Below, in pieces: positions 27,846 through 37,307 of a stretch of 64,000 nucleotides of DNA. The DNA is from Acidobacteriota bacterium (lineage in GTDB: Bacteria > Actinomycetota > Acidimicrobiia > ATN3): assembly GCA_003577105.1 (NCBI GenBank), contig QEUQ01000005.1, positions 19,318 through 83,317 of the forward strand, given 5' to 3'. How positions within the stretch are numbered: position 1 is the stretch's first letter; the number at the start of each line of letters is the position of its first letter. Under the pieces are notes generated by a model that searched no databases, had not been told where the DNA came from, and saw only the letters and a program-made list of their open reading frames with translations. Both the position numbers and the translations under genes were made by a program.

Positions 27846-28403
27846 TTGTCACGCGATGACGCGCAGGAACCTGCGCGAACCAAGGAAGATCTCGACACAT
27901 TTGTTCAAGCCTTCCACTACGAAACCGAAATGCTCCTGAGCCAGGGATTGTTGTACCTGGATCACGGGCGCGAAATCGCCGATGACCGCAGTGAAGGCAA
28001 ACAAGTTGTTGCCGATGCGCTGCTCGACTCCATTCTCAATCGCCTTCGCGCCTTCGACGCCTTCTTCGATCCTTGCGGGAAGCGGGTCGAGAAGACCGAC
28101 GCCATAGCGAGCGATATGGCCAACAGATGGGAATCACGACCAACGCTTAGATCTGAGACTCGCAAGAACATCAACGTACGTCTGTCCCATCTCACTTACA
28201 TCAGACCGCGCGAACACGCCTGGGAGATCGGAATCATGATTGGGGAGGCTCTCGAAGCGATCCGCGACTTCATGCACGCAACACTCGTGAGCGACGAGAG
28301 TCGGAACCAGCTTCTGAAGTCGGTCGAAAGCACTCTCGATGACTGGGGCGATCGGAACAGGATCCACACATCACAAGAACATGGGCACGCCTTTCGCGCC
28401 TGA
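27846..28403 (+). CDS. Hypothetical 185-aa protein
   Basis: I do not recognise this protein. It appears soluble and mostly helical, with no visible catalytic motif. Segments such as ETEMLLSQGLLYLDHGREIAD and IGIMIGEALEAIRDFMHATL (in part) suggest a helical bundle. The TTG start at 27846 is supported by GGAGGGAG about ten bases upstream; the frame further upstream is Arg/Pro-rich low-complexity sequence unlikely to be coding. It stands between integrase and helicase, all on the plus strand. It could be an accessory or regulatory part of the helicase system. Confidence 0.55.
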   Translation: MSRDDAQEPARTKEDLDTFVQAFHYETEMLLSQGLLYLDHGREIADDRSEGKQVVADALLDSILNRLRAFDAFFDPCGKRVEKTDAIASDMANRWESRPTLRSETRKNINVRLSHLTYIRPREHAWEIGIMIGEALEAIRDFMHATLVSDESRNQLLKSVESTLDDWGDRNRIHTSQEHGHAFRA

Positions 28404-28479
28404 CCAATACGGCCCAATCAGGGCTTGGCTCTCGTCAGTAATCCGTTATCGGCCGTACCCCGAGCCCGTGCGCGATAAA

Positions 28480-28513
28480 CCCCGCCATTCCAGACGCTGT
28501 CCGAAAGGCGGGG
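28480..28513 (+). other. Stem-loop in the gap before the helicase gene
   Basis: CCCCGCC (28480-28486) and GGCGGGG (28507-28513) form a perfect 7-bp GC stem with a 20-nt loop, downstream of the 185-aa gene. It could end that transcript. The remaining part of the 303-bp gap (28404-28706) shows no other clear element. Confidence 0.4.
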
Positions 28514-28706
28514 AACATTGGCATCAGCATAGCCATCGATGTCCCGCCCGCCTATCTCATTTCGGAGTCTGAGTAGCGGGCAACGGCATGCGGGCCGCGA
28601 CGACCACGCCAACGGCACACCCGACGGGTTGTCACGGTCGAGCCCTAGAATCAAGACCGCTGCTCGCGCTCAGCAGCACAATCAAACCGGAACAGAGACA
28701 GGATCG

Positions 28707-31700
28707 GTGGCAAGACTCGAAGATCTCACCCCAGGGGCTCTTGTCGCGGGCATCGCCGGCGCCGAATCGGTGACCGTCGTACAAGTCGAATGGCACGGCA
28801 CCGAAGTCCTGACGCTCACCTACCGCGACGCGTCGGGCCGAGTCGAAGACAAGCTCGTCTATCGCGACGTCGAAGCCACAATCGAGATCAGAGAACGCGG
28901 CAAGGCGTGGTCATTCGATGCCGACGGAGCAGCATTTCGCCTGGCGTCAGAGGCGAAGCGCATCAGCCTCGCCTACCTCTTCGACCCTTTGCTTGCCGTT
29001 CACACCTCAAGTCTCGATCCACTCCCCCATCAAATAGAGGCCGTCTATGGCGAGATGTTGCCGCGCCAGCCACTGAGGTTTTTGCTGGCTGATGACCCCG
29101 GCGCTGGTAAGACGATCATGGCCGGCCTCCTCATCAAGGAGCTGATCATCCGCGGCGATGCCCAGCGCTGCCTGATAGTTGCCCCAGGCGGACTCGTTGA
29201 GCAGTGGCAAGACGAGCTGTGGCAGAAGCTCCACGTTGAATTCGAGATCATCACCCGCGAGGCGATCAACGCATCGAAATCCGGCAACCCCTACGTGGAG
29301 AAGAACTTCATCATCAGTCGGCTCGATCACCTGTCTAGGAACGACGAACTCCAAGCCAAGCTCGATCAGACCGATTGGGACCTCATCGTCGTCGACGAGG
29401 CGCACAAGATGTCCGCCCACTACTACGGCAACGAAGTCAAAGAGACCAAGCGATATCGCCTCGGGCGCCGGCTTGGCCGCCTGACTCGCCATCTGCTGCT
29501 CATGACAGCCACCCCTCATAGCGGCAAAGAAGAAGACTTCCAGCTATTCATGGCTCTGCTCGATTCCGACAGATTCGAGGGCAAGCCCCGCGGCCGCAAG
29601 TCCGACACTGCACACACCATTGACACCTCGGGCCTGATGCGCCGGTTGGTCAAAGAAGACCTCGTCAAGTTCGACGGCAAGCCGCTATTCCCGGAACGTC
29701 GCGCGTACACGGTTACCTACTCACTCTCCGAGCTCGAGGCTCGCCTGTATGGCGAAGTGACCCAGTACGTGCGCGAAGAGATGAACCGCGCCGAGCGGCT
29801 CAAGCAAGAAGGCGAAGGTGGCCGCGGTGCGATTGTGGGGTTCGCCCTTACAACGCTGCAGCGCAGGCTTGCCTCGTCGCCCGCAGCCATCTACCGATCA
29901 ATCGTCCGCCGGCGGAATCGGCTTGAGAAGCGACTGCGAGAAGAGAAGCTGCAGAGCAGGGCTGACTCGGCCAGAATCCAGGCGAGTGACCAAGAACGGC
30001 TCATCACAGAGGAAGACCTTGAGGAGTTCGAGGACTTCGAGGATCGCCCCGATTCCGAGGTAGAGGAGATCGAAGAGGCCCTTGTCGACGAGGCATCGGC
30101 AGCGGCCACCATCGCCGAGCTTGAGATCGAGATTGACAAGCTTGCGTATCTCGAAAGGATTGCCGAGCGTGTCAAAGAGTCGGGCACCGACAAGAAGTGG
30201 GAAGAGCTATCGAGCCTCCTGCAGAACCGTGCAGAGATGCGCGACTCGTTCGGCTCGTGGCGCAAGCTAATCGTCTTCACCGAACACAAAGACACCCTCG
30301 AATATCTAGCCGAGAGGATTCGTTCGCTAATCGGTGCACCGGAATCTGTAGTCCGTATCCACGGAGGTGTCGGGCGCGACGAGCGTCGCAAGATCCAAGA
30401 AGCGTTCACGCAAGACCCCGACGTTCACGTGCTTGTTGCAACCGATGCTGCGGGCGAAGGCATCAACTTGCAGCGGGCGCACTTGCTCGTCAACTACGAC
30501 CTACCCTGGAATCCGAATCGAATCGAGCAGCGCTTCGGGCGCATTCATCGCATCGGCCAGACCGAGGTCTGCCACATGTGGAACCTCGTTGCGGCCGAGA
30601 CCAGAGAAGGCGATGTCTACCTCCGCCTGCTAGAGAAGCTAGAGCAGAGCGCGAAGTCCCTTGGCGGACAGGTGTTCGATGTGCTGGGGGCCGCGTTTGA
30701 CGACCAGCCGTTGCGGGATCTGTTGATCGAGGCAGTTCGCTACGGCGACGACCCGAAGGTGCGGGCCCGCCTCGACCAAGTTGTGGACGAGACGGTGATA
30801 AGGGGTCTTGACCGGGCACTCGAAGAGCGGCGTCTCATTGCCGACGTGATGGCACCGACCGATATCGAGCGGATTCGCGACCAGATGGAAGAGGCCGAGG
30901 CGCGCCGTCTCCAGCCGCACTTCATCCGCTCGTTCTTCCTTGAGGCCTTTGAGCGCCTGGGCGGCAGAGCCGTCAAGCGTGAGGAGGGTAGCTACCAGAT
31001 CACTCATGTTCCCGCAGATGTGCGAAATCGGGACCGGTCGATCGGAGCTGGCGCCCCGCTTCTCCGCCAATACGAGCGAGTGACGTTCGAGAAGGACTTG
31101 GTCGCAGTTGAAGGGCAGCCGCTTGGCGAACTCGTCGCACCGGGTACGCCCCTGCTCGACTCGGTAGTCGATCTAACGCTTGAGAGGAATCGGTCACTTC
31201 TCAAGCAAGGAGCAGTGCTGATTGCGCCGGGCGATGTGACAGAGGCACCTCGGGTTCTTCTCTATCTGGAGCACGCTATACAGGATGCGCGGACCACGCG
31301 AAGCGGTGATCGGCGCGTAGTCTCGAAGCGGCTGCAGTTCATCGAGATCGATGAATCAGGAGACGCGCGCCAAGCCGGCTACGCACCGTATCTCGACTAC
31401 GAACCGGCTGGCCCTGAAGACCTCGCGCTCGTACGGGAGGCACTTGGGGCTCCCTGGCTTACGAGCGACTTCGAGAAGACCGGGGTTGACTTTGCTGTGC
31501 GCGTGGCCGTGCCCGAGCATCTGGCAGAGGTTCGTGAGCGCACCACTGGCCGGGTAGAGAAAACCATCGCTGCCGTTAAAGAACGCCTTCTCTCAGAGAT
31601 CAGCTATTGGGATCACCGGGCCAAGGAGCTGAAAGATCAGGAGCTAGCGGGCAAGAAGCCGCGCCTCAACTCGGCCAAGGCGCGCCAGCGGGCCGATGAG

Positions 31701-32273
31701 CTCGAAGGCCGACTGAAGAAGAGGTTGGAAGAGCTCGAACAAGAGAATTCGTTATCTGCCCTGCCGCCAGTAATCGTCGGAGGCGCGATCGTCCTCCCCG
31801 GCGGCCTCATGGAACGTCTTCGGGGCGAGCGGTCCGAGACCCCCGCGACCTTCGCGAAGGAAACCACGCGCATCGAACGGCTGGCGGTGGATGCGGTCCT
31901 CGAAGCTGAGCGGTCGTTGGGGCGCGACCCAGTCGAGATGCCCCACAACAATCCCGGCTACGACATCCGCTCGAAAGACCCGGCAACTGGCACCATCTAC
32001 TTCATCGAAGTGAAAGGGCGCGTCCTCGGAGCACGCACGGTGACCGTTACTCGAAACGAGATCCTCACGGCGCTGAACAAGCCGGACCAGTTCGTGCTCG
32101 CCCTGGTCAGCATTGACGGGGACCAGCCCGATATCCGCTACGTGCGAAAGCCCTTTCGCGGCGAGGACGAGACCTACTTCGGTGTCACCAGCGTCAATTT
32201 CGATTGGACGAATCAATGGGAGCAGGGTCGCCGCCCGACGTACGCCGCAGAGGCCGACTCAACTAGTGACTAG
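28707..32273 (+). CDS. SNF2-like DEAD/DEAH helicase with C-terminal DUF3883 domain
   Basis: A 1188-aa superfamily 2 ATPase of the RapA/SNF2-like group common in defence islands. The N-terminus ([15 protein letters not shown], then [18 protein letters not shown]) is the family's usual small beta domain. Walker A is DDPGAGKT (about 130-136), Walker B is DEAH (about 230-233), motif III is LLMTATPHS, and motif VI is [13 protein letters not shown] long acidic coiled-coil insert lies between the two RecA lobes. The C-terminal DUF3883 domain reads NNPGYDIRS, then IYFIEVKGR (Asp about 1086, Glu about 1101, Lys about 1103), which resembles a PD-(D/E)XK nuclease site. The start is the GTG at 28707; the earlier frame is not conserved-looking. 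It is the likely translocase or effector of the restriction-like system. Confidence 0.9.
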   Translation: MARLEDLTPGALVAGIAGAESVTVVQVEWHGTEVLTLTYRDASGRVEDKLVYRDVEATIEIRERGKAWSFDADGAAFRLASEAKRISLAYLFDPLLAVHTSSLDPLPHQIEAVYGEMLPRQPLRFLLADDPGAGKTIMAGLLIKELIIRGDAQRCLIVAPGGLVEQWQDELWQKLHVEFEIITREAINASKSGNPYVEKNFIISRLDHLSRNDELQAKLDQTDWDLIVVDEAHKMSAHYYGNEVKETKRYRLGRRLGRLTRHLLLMTATPHSGKEEDFQLFMALLDSDRFEGKPRGRKSDTAHTIDTSGLMRRLVKEDLVKFDGKPLFPERRAYTVTYSLSELEARLYGEVTQYVREEMNRAERLKQEGEGGRGAIVGFALTTLQRRLASSPAAIYRSIVRRRNRLEKRLREEKLQSRADSARIQASDQERLITEEDLEEFEDFEDRPDSEVEEIEEALVDEASAAATIAELEIEIDKLAYLERIAERVKESGTDKKWEELSSLLQNRAEMRDSFGSWRKLIVFTEHKDTLEYLAERIRSLIGAPESVVRIHGGVGRDERRKIQEAFTQDPDVHVLVATDAAGEGINLQRAHLLVNYDLPWNPNRIEQRFGRIHRIGQTEVCHMWNLVAAETREGDVYLRLLEKLEQSAKSLGGQVFDVLGAAFDDQPLRDLLIEAVRYGDDPKVRARLDQVVDETVIRGLDRALEERRLIADVMAPTDIERIRDQMEEAEARRLQPHFIRSFFLEAFERLGGRAVKREEGSYQITHVPADVRNRDRSIGAGAPLLRQYERVTFEKDLVAVEGQPLGELVAPGTPLLDSVVDLTLERNRSLLKQGAVLIAPGDVTEAPRVLLYLEHAIQDARTTRSGDRRVVSKRLQFIEIDESGDARQAGYAPYLDYEPAGPEDLALVREALGAPWLTSDFEKTGVDFAVRVAVPEHLAEVRERTTGRVEKTIAAVKERLLSEISYWDHRAKELKDQELAGKKPRLNSAKARQRADELEGRLKKRLEELEQENSLSALPPVIVGGAIVLPGGLMERLRGERSETPATFAKETTRIERLAVDAVLEAERSLGRDPVEMPHNNPGYDIRSKDPATGTIYFIEVKGRVLGARTVTVTRNEILTALNKPDQFVLALVSIDGDQPDIRYVRKPFRGEDETYFGVTSVNFDWTNQWEQGRRPTYAAEADSTSD

Positions 32274-32327
32274 GCGGCAGCCGCATATGGGCGACGCCAC
32301 CGCGACCCGGCGAAAAGTGGAGTCCGA

Positions 32328-33080
32328 CTAGCTTGCAGGCGCCTTCCGCTTCCCCCGCCTAGCTGGACCATCATCACGCGGCTCACCAGGTCGCTGCATG
32401 AGCTCGACGACGCTCTCATCATCGAGGCGCAGGCGTACGAGGAGCGGGTTTGACTGCGGGATCTCGACATCGAGGATCTGCTTCCCCACGACCTCCTCAA
32501 TCCCAAAACCGAGTTCGGGAGACCTGAGCGCATCGAGGCGGGCGATGTGAAATCGGAGTTGCGATCTAGCCGTTTCCGAAATGCTGGCAACCCTCGTCAC
32601 GCCGAAAACGTCGACGGTGCAACGGTATGTGAGGTCGACAAGCGCTTCTGGCACAAGCCCATCCGCAGATGCCGGAACCGGGAAATACCCAACAACCCTT
32701 CCAGCCCTGAGATTTCCAGGGTCGATCTTCAGATCGGCGGGGTCGACAAGGGGGCTAACGTGAATCGTTCGGTCTAGGGTCGGGTCGTTGTCAGCGATCC
32801 GCTCCGCATCATCTTCTGAGTACCCGCCTGCGATAAGTGCTTTGCGGCGTCGCTGGAATTCCTTCTCCATTGCGCAATCGTGAGATGTGACCATTACAAG
32901 TGCTGGTCCCGCCAGCACATACAGACGACCTTCGATGTCCACGTGGTGCTCGTCAAATTCATCCCATTCCGGTGGATAGTGCGGATCTTGAGTCGTCAGC
33001 CGCGACACGCCTGAAAGAAGGATGTCGCCCTGTCTGAATGCATTGCCTGTCTTCACGTAGAAGTCCTCGGGTGGAATCAC
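32328..33080 (-). CDS. Hypothetical 250-aa protein, third gene of TIGR04255 operon
   Basis: I cannot assign a family. It is soluble and mixed alpha/beta. A notable segment is ALVMVTSHDCAMEKEFQRRRKALI (first part shown as ALVMVTSHDCAMEKEFQ near residues 59-75), where S-H-D-C looks like a metal or catalytic cluster, preceded by FRQGDILLSGV. The C-terminal 30 residues are charged and probably disordered. The GTG start overlaps the XRE gene stop (GTGA), so it is translationally coupled to it. This coupling makes a joint function with TIGR04255 and XRE likely. Confidence 0.65.
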   Translation of the reverse strand: MIPPEDFYVKTGNAFRQGDILLSGVSRLTTQDPHYPPEWDEFDEHHVDIEGRLYVLAGPALVMVTSHDCAMEKEFQRRRKALIAGGYSEDDAERIADNDPTLDRTIHVSPLVDPADLKIDPGNLRAGRVVGYFPVPASADGLVPEALVDLTYRCTVDVFGVTRVASISETARSQLRFHIARLDALRSPELGFGIEEVVGKQILDVEIPQSNPLLVRLRLDDESVVELMQRPGEPRDDGPARRGKRKAPAS

Positions 33081-33814
33081 CTGGGCAGTCTCCTGCGAGG
33101 CCCTTGACGTTTGGGTTCCGCGAACAGCCTTGCGTCTGCGGGGTCAATCTCATACACAGACTCGAACTCTGACGACGGGTGCAACGTCCGTGGCCTCGAT
33201 GGCCGATCAAGCTTGCCTGCCAAGTGAGCCTCAAGCGCGGCGGCATACAGAGGCGGTCCGTCCCGGTGGCGCTGACGCCTCGTTACGACAACTGCCGCCC
33301 TGGAATCCCCGTCTGTCGTTCGTACGAGCTTCGCGGCCTCGTCGAATTGGCCTTCAGCGAGCGCGGTCAGCGCGTCGCGATCATCGTGTCTTGCCAGCAG
33401 CGCATCACGCACTTGCGCCGGATCCAGCGAGCGATGCAGATCGCGAATCAGTCCCGCGAGAAAACGAAGTGCTTCCAGCCTCTCTGGTGCAGGACGAATC
33501 TCACCGCTGATCCACCCGGATAGTGATCGCCTGTCGACACCGAGACCGCGCGCGATCTGCTGATTGGTAAGACGACCTAGGCGGCGAGCCGTCTCTCGCA
33601 GCTGTCGCACTTCCTCGCGTGCTGACGCCGGCCTCCCGAGCGGCGCGCTTGTTGTCTCTACATATGAGTGGACGCCCCATCCAAGCGGGATGTCCGCGCT
33701 GGCTGAACTGCCGAATGCTTCCTGCAACATGAACGGAATCGCAATCTCCACCACACGCGGCGTTCGCCGCAGTCTGAGTTCCAGTTCCGAGCTAGGAACC
33801 TCAAGAACACTCAT
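33077..33814 (-). CDS. XRE-family regulator with long C-terminal domain
   Basis: A 245-aa protein. Residues of about 60-115 hold a Cro/C1-type helix-turn-helix (RRLGRLTNQQIARGLGVDR, then SLSGWISGEIRPAPERLEAL). The first 50 residues (ELELRLRRTPRVVEIAIPF) and the Arg-rich C-terminus are unassigned. The ATG at 33814 overlaps the TIGR04255 stop (ATGA), which decides the start. Overlaps on both sides place it at the centre of a tightly coupled three-gene operon. It could be a repressor or a DNA-targeting part of the module. Confidence 0.75.
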   Translation of the reverse strand: MSVLEVPSSELELRLRRTPRVVEIAIPFMLQEAFGSSASADIPLGWGVHSYVETTSAPLGRPASAREEVRQLRETARRLGRLTNQQIARGLGVDRRSLSGWISGEIRPAPERLEALRFLAGLIRDLHRSLDPAQVRDALLARHDDRDALTALAEGQFDEAAKLVRTTDGDSRAAVVVTRRQRHRDGPPLYAAALEAHLAGKLDRPSRPRTLHPSSEFESVYEIDPADARLFAEPKRQGPRRRLPR

Positions 33815-34626
33815 GGTGTGGCTCCGTAGTTCTTCAGAAAGCTGTCGGTCACAATCCACCGGAAATACCGGTAAATGACATCGCAGAAGTTGCGGGCGCG
33901 AGCAGCGATCAGATCTGCGTGCCATTCGAGCGGAGATCGTGTGAACTGGTCGAGGTCGAGAACCCAGCTGTCGTTCTCGACCGGTTCAATTGCCGGATCG
34001 AACGTAAGTCCCGACGGAATCCTCCCCCAGCGAGCGTGCAGCGCCGAGTCGGAAGAAACCTCGTAGAGGAGGTCCGAAATAGCGTAGGCGCGCTCAACGT
34101 CGTCGCTGCCAAGCGCCATTTCCGATACGCCCAAGACCTCTTTCCTGACCAGTCTCTTGATCTTCGTGATCTCGTTGATTCTGTCGACGTAGCGAACACC
34201 TACGCGATTGCAGACCTTTGGCTGAATAGTCGTGGAAACTGCTCCCACGATCTCGATCAGCCGCTCAATGAAGGCATCGCGATCTACGTAGTGCCTCTTG
34301 GTTGAGAGAGCCACGAAGTCTTTGGAGAGCGACACCTCCCACGCCAGCGGCTCTGTGGCGAATCTCCAAATCACACCGCGAGGTCCTGTGGCCGCACCCT
34401 GAGGCCCGATCAGTACTTCCGCTTGGTCTTCTCGACTGAGAACCGGATATGCAGGCCGGATCCGTTCCTGAAATGGTGCAACAAAGGTTTCGTCGTCGAT
34501 CGACAGAATTCGCGGAAATCTCAGCTGAGCAATCACAAGCTCCAACGGCGGGTCGCTGAGCAAGATCTCTTCGACGGGCGGGCCGAACGGTGTCTCCACC
34601 GGTGCCCCGAACTGGGTCTTTGGCAT
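33811..34626 (-). CDS. TIGR04255 family protein
   Basis: A 271-aa protein with the features of the uncharacterised TIGR04255 family: an early PPLELVIAQLRFPRI segment, an LIGPQGAATGPRGVIWRFAT middle region (part shown) and VGVRYVDRIN near residue 160. The family often sits near restriction or toxin genes, and its biochemical role is unknown to me. I chose the ATG at 34626 because GGAGGG lies five bases upstream. It is the first gene of a minus-strand operon set into a row of plus-strand defence genes. Its stop overlaps the XRE start. Confidence 0.8.
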   Translation of the reverse strand: MPKTQFGAPVETPFGPPVEEILLSDPPLELVIAQLRFPRILSIDDETFVAPFQERIRPAYPVLSREDQAEVLIGPQGAATGPRGVIWRFATEPLAWEVSLSKDFVALSTKRHYVDRDAFIERLIEIVGAVSTTIQPKVCNRVGVRYVDRINEITKIKRLVRKEVLGVSEMALGSDDVERAYAISDLLYEVSSDSALHARWGRIPSGLTFDPAIEPVENDSWVLDLDQFTRSPLEWHADLIAARARNFCDVIYRYFRWIVTDSFLKNYGATP

Positions 34627-34807
34627 GCTTCCCTCCGTACTTCCCATTCTAGCAGACGGGAAGTATACTGGGAAGAGCTACTGCGCGACATGCCGCCCCT
34701 AGCCAGAGAGTCCGACGTTCCGCCGAATGCGCGTGCCGACGCCTACCCCAGCACACGGTCGCGCCATCGCGTATGGGATCTATCGCACTAGCGCGAATAT
34801 TCCTATC

Positions 34808-34836
34808 TTGAAAGATCGACGCGTAGATGCTACTTT
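34808..34836 (+). promoter_or_regulatory. Candidate promoter of the Doc copy 2 operon
   Basis: TTGAAA (34808-34813) and TACTTT (34831-34836) are separated by exactly 17 bp and lie 32 bp before the antitoxin start. This fits a housekeeping sigma-70-type promoter. It would serve the antitoxin, doc and possibly the downstream genes. Confidence 0.5.
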
Positions 34837-34868
34837 ACGAATGTGACGAGCGATGAGGAGGTGCACTC

Positions 34869-35084
34869 GTGGACAGCAAGATGCTCACCGTGAGGGTTCC
34901 CGCGGAGCAGGCGGAGGAACTTGAGCAAGTAGCCGACGTTGACGGCGTGCCGGTAGCCGAAGAAGTACGAACCGCAATCGCGGCTCACATCGAAGCCCGT
35001 CGTAAGGATCAGGCCTTTCGGGAGCGACTGCGCGCGTCCATCGAGCGCAACAAGAAGATCCTTGAGAAACTCGCCGAGACGTGA
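34869..35084 (+). CDS. Antitoxin of Doc copy 2 (ribbon-helix-helix-like)
   Basis: A 71-aa protein with an N-terminal beta strand and helix (MLTVRVPAEQAEELEQVAD) and a charged helical tail ending in NKKILEKLAE, like the copy 1 antitoxin (RDKELINRLAE). The GTG start is preceded by GAGGAGGTG. The doc gene begins 4 bp after its stop. It should bind and inhibit the toxin and repress the operon. Confidence 0.88.
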   Translation: MDSKMLTVRVPAEQAEELEQVADVDGVPVAEEVRTAIAAHIEARRKDQAFRERLRASIERNKKILEKLAET

Positions 35085-35088
35085 TCAC

Positions 35089-35505
35089 GTGGCGATTCGG
35101 TATCTCGACCTGGTCGACTTCCTCCTTGTTGCGGAAGAGGTACTCGGAATCGAGGCCGATATCCTCCAGAAGATGGCTAACCTCCCCCTCGCCGAATCAG
35201 CGTTGAACGCGCCGGCCGCTGAATTCGGCGGGGTGGAGTTCTATCCCGATTTCGTTGAGAAGGTAGCGGTGCTCTGTGCCCGTCTTATCAAGAACCACTC
35301 GCTGCCCGACGGCAACAAGCGCGTCGGCTACATGTGTGCCGTTGAGTTCGCGGAGCGAAACGGATACCTGTGGAAACCGCCCCCGGGCGACCCAGAAGGG
35401 TCGGAGACGGTTGAGACGATGAAGGGTGTCGCCTCCGGGTCCGTCGATGAGGAGATGCTCGCTCGGTGGATGCGCGATCATCTGGAGAAGGCGGATGCCA
35501 CCTAA
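35089..35505 (+). CDS. doc: Doc/Fic-family toxin, copy 2
   Basis: A 138-aa toxin with the active site KNHSLPDGNKRVGY (catalytic His about residue 70). It shares APAAEFG and the EFYPDF-x-x-KVAVLCARL layout with copy 1 at 23894-24292, yet the rest has diverged well, so the two are not a recent duplication. The GTG start at 35089 follows the antitoxin stop directly. The next gene begins inside its last codons. Confidence 0.92.
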   Translation: MAIRYLDLVDFLLVAEEVLGIEADILQKMANLPLAESALNAPAAEFGGVEFYPDFVEKVAVLCARLIKNHSLPDGNKRVGYMCAVEFAERNGYLWKPPPGDPEGSETVETMKGVASGSVDEEMLARWMRDHLEKADAT

Positions 35506-36454
35506 TAACGACCAGTTGAGGCTGGCGATAGAGGAGCAGCCGCGCGAGGAGCTACCGCTCATATACGTCGCCTCCGCCCTCTCGCACCTCACGGAATCGG
35601 ATCGGAGCAAGCTGAAGCCGTGGTGCGACGCCGTGTCTGAGGCAGCAGTAAACGCGGCACTTCAGGACACGCCGCGCTGGGAAGTTCGCACACACGTGCC
35701 GTTCGAGTGGTCCGCGCCGTGGACTGGCGACGGCAAGACCCCAGCAGAGGTATACAGGGCCAACATGGAGAAGGTGCGGGGGGCGGCGGCCCTCATAGTG
35801 CTCGGATATCACGGAGGCAGTTTGGGCGCTGGCCAAGAACTGGCGTGGGCGACCGCCGCGCGCGTCCCCACCCTCTACCTTCGCCCAATTGACGACCCTC
35901 TCAGCCGCCAGATCGAGGGGACCCCTGCGGACATCGTGTTCGTCGAGTTCGACACAGACGATGAGCTAAGTAGTGCAGTCGTTCGATTTGTACAAGCGCG
36001 CAGACACCCGATCGAAGATCACCCGAGAAGGCTCCGTGATCGCGAAATCGTGTTTTCGCCACTGTTCGACGCCGTAGAGCAGGCTTGGGGTGGGCTGTCG
36101 GTCGATGACCGCCAAGGCGTTGGCGGCAATGCGCGTCTTCACCCACGCCGCGCTCAGGAGTTGGTTGCGCACCCGCTCAATCTTGCCCATGCCTCCCTCA
36201 GCGAGATATTGGCACTGACCGGCGCTCTCGGGATTGATCCATGGCGGTGGTTCTCGGGACAGACCCCCGAACTAGAAAGCCGACAATTGGCGGGGCTTCA
36301 GATGGCGGCCGAAGAGTTCGACTGGTCCGCCGCGGAGACTCTGGACCTCTATCGCGAAGCAAGGACGGAGCTTGCCAGCGAAGGTACCCGACGAATGCGA
36401 CTCGAGACCATGCAAGACTGGGCCCAGTTCCGCAAAGCTCGACGCGGTGGATAG
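35495..36454 (+). CDS. Deoxyribosyltransferase/TIR-like domain protein
   Basis: A 319-aa protein. The first 160 residues resemble the nucleoside 2-deoxyribosyltransferase/TIR-type flavodoxin fold: a first strand IYVASALSHL (about 23-32), a strand LIVLGYHGGSLGAGQELAWA in which Glu115 sits where the catalytic Glu of such enzymes lies, then PTLYLRP. Enzymes of these folds often attack NAD or nucleotides in anti-phage systems. The C-terminal half has a SLSEILALTGALGIDPWRWF stretch that could be part of a helix-turn-helix. The ATG at 35495 overlaps doc, and the stop overlaps the ImmA/IrrE gene. The fold is suggested by eye only. Confidence 0.5.
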   Translation: MPPNNDQLRLAIEEQPREELPLIYVASALSHLTESDRSKLKPWCDAVSEAAVNAALQDTPRWEVRTHVPFEWSAPWTGDGKTPAEVYRANMEKVRGAAALIVLGYHGGSLGAGQELAWATAARVPTLYLRPIDDPLSRQIEGTPADIVFVEFDTDDELSSAVVRFVQARRHPIEDHPRRLRDREIVFSPLFDAVEQAWGGLSVDDRQGVGGNARLHPRRAQELVAHPLNLAHASLSEILALTGALGIDPWRWFSGQTPELESRQLAGLQMAAEEFDWSAAETLDLYREARTELASEGTRRMRLETMQDWAQFRKARRGG

Positions 36455-37247
36455 GTCTCTCGATCAACTCGCCAGCGAGGCACTGGCACGGGCTGGAATT
36501 GAGCCATTTCCCGCCATTGACATCGAGAAGCTAGCGTACAGGTTAGGCATCTCGTCGATCGCGTCGGACGAGCATCTCGTTGAGGACGGTCGACTAGTAT
36601 CGGAGGGGCGACAACGCGGAATTGTGGTTCGGAAAGATGCCAGCAAAGCGCGGCGACGATTCACGATCGCGCACGAGCTCGGGCATCTGGTGCTCATCGA
36701 GAGCGGATCGGAAGCTGTAGCCCAGCGCCTCGGTCCGCCAGTCGATGACGTGGAAAGAATGTGCGACGACTTTGCCGCGGCGATCCTCATGCCGTTCGAA
36801 TGGGTGTCTTCGTGTTTCGCGCACCGACCGCAGAACCTCTCCACCATCCGACATCTGGCTCACCAGACAGGAACTTCGCTGAGCGCCTCAGCTGTCCGCC
36901 TAACTGAAGTACTTGGCTGGCGGGTGGCTTTGCTCCGCTGGCGACTGGAGGGTGGCCGGTGGCGATTCATGGCAGGTGCAGCGTTGCCATTCTGGCTTCA
37001 TGGACAGGTCAGGAGCGCCCCCGAGACCAATGACTCCCTGCACGCGATCTTTCAACGGACGACCCGCGATACGAGAACAAAGGTGCCCTTCCGGGTCGGG
37101 AACGAGACTGTAACGGTGGACGCGCAGGTCTCTCTCTCGAGTACGAGCGCCCTAGTGCTTCTCGACCTCGCTCGCTCGCAGTCTCAGCTCGCAAGCGCCA
37201 TGCGAGTCGGCCGCGAGCCGCGACAGCGCCGCCCTGTGAGCAAGTAG
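36447..37247 (+). CDS. ImmA/IrrE-family metallopeptidase
   Basis: A 266-aa zinc peptidase. RRRFTIAHELGHLVL carries HExxH (about 76-80), and ERMCDDFAAAILMP downstream supplies the third ligand region typical of ImmA/IrrE. These enzymes usually cleave a partner repressor in response to stress or phage. The GTG at 36447 overlaps the stop of the deoxyribosyltransferase-like gene, so that protein, not a separate XRE repressor, is the most likely partner or substrate. The C-terminal 100 residues are unassigned. The methyltransferase gene follows 60 bp downstream. Confidence 0.88.
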   Translation: MDRSLDQLASEALARAGIEPFPAIDIEKLAYRLGISSIASDEHLVEDGRLVSEGRQRGIVVRKDASKARRRFTIAHELGHLVLIESGSEAVAQRLGPPVDDVERMCDDFAAAILMPFEWVSSCFAHRPQNLSTIRHLAHQTGTSLSASAVRLTEVLGWRVALLRWRLEGGRWRFMAGAALPFWLHGQVRSAPETNDSLHAIFQRTTRDTRTKVPFRVGNETVTVDAQVSLSSTSALVLLDLARSQSQLASAMRVGREPRQRRPVSK

Positions 37248-37307
37248 GGGCGCTCTCGCCATATCGTTGGGCAGATCGGGGGGTCCCGAAGGGTAGGAAG
37301 GTGAGGG

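Noticed and set aside
28539..28706. Upstream extension of the helicase reading frame
   Set aside because: The 56 extra residues are Arg/Ser/Gly-rich and do not resemble the family, and the GTG at 28707 begins the conserved N-terminus.
29891..30409. 172-aa open frame opposite the helicase
   Set aside because: Ser/Arg-rich translation antisense to the acidic coiled-coil part of the helicase; no ribosome site or family.
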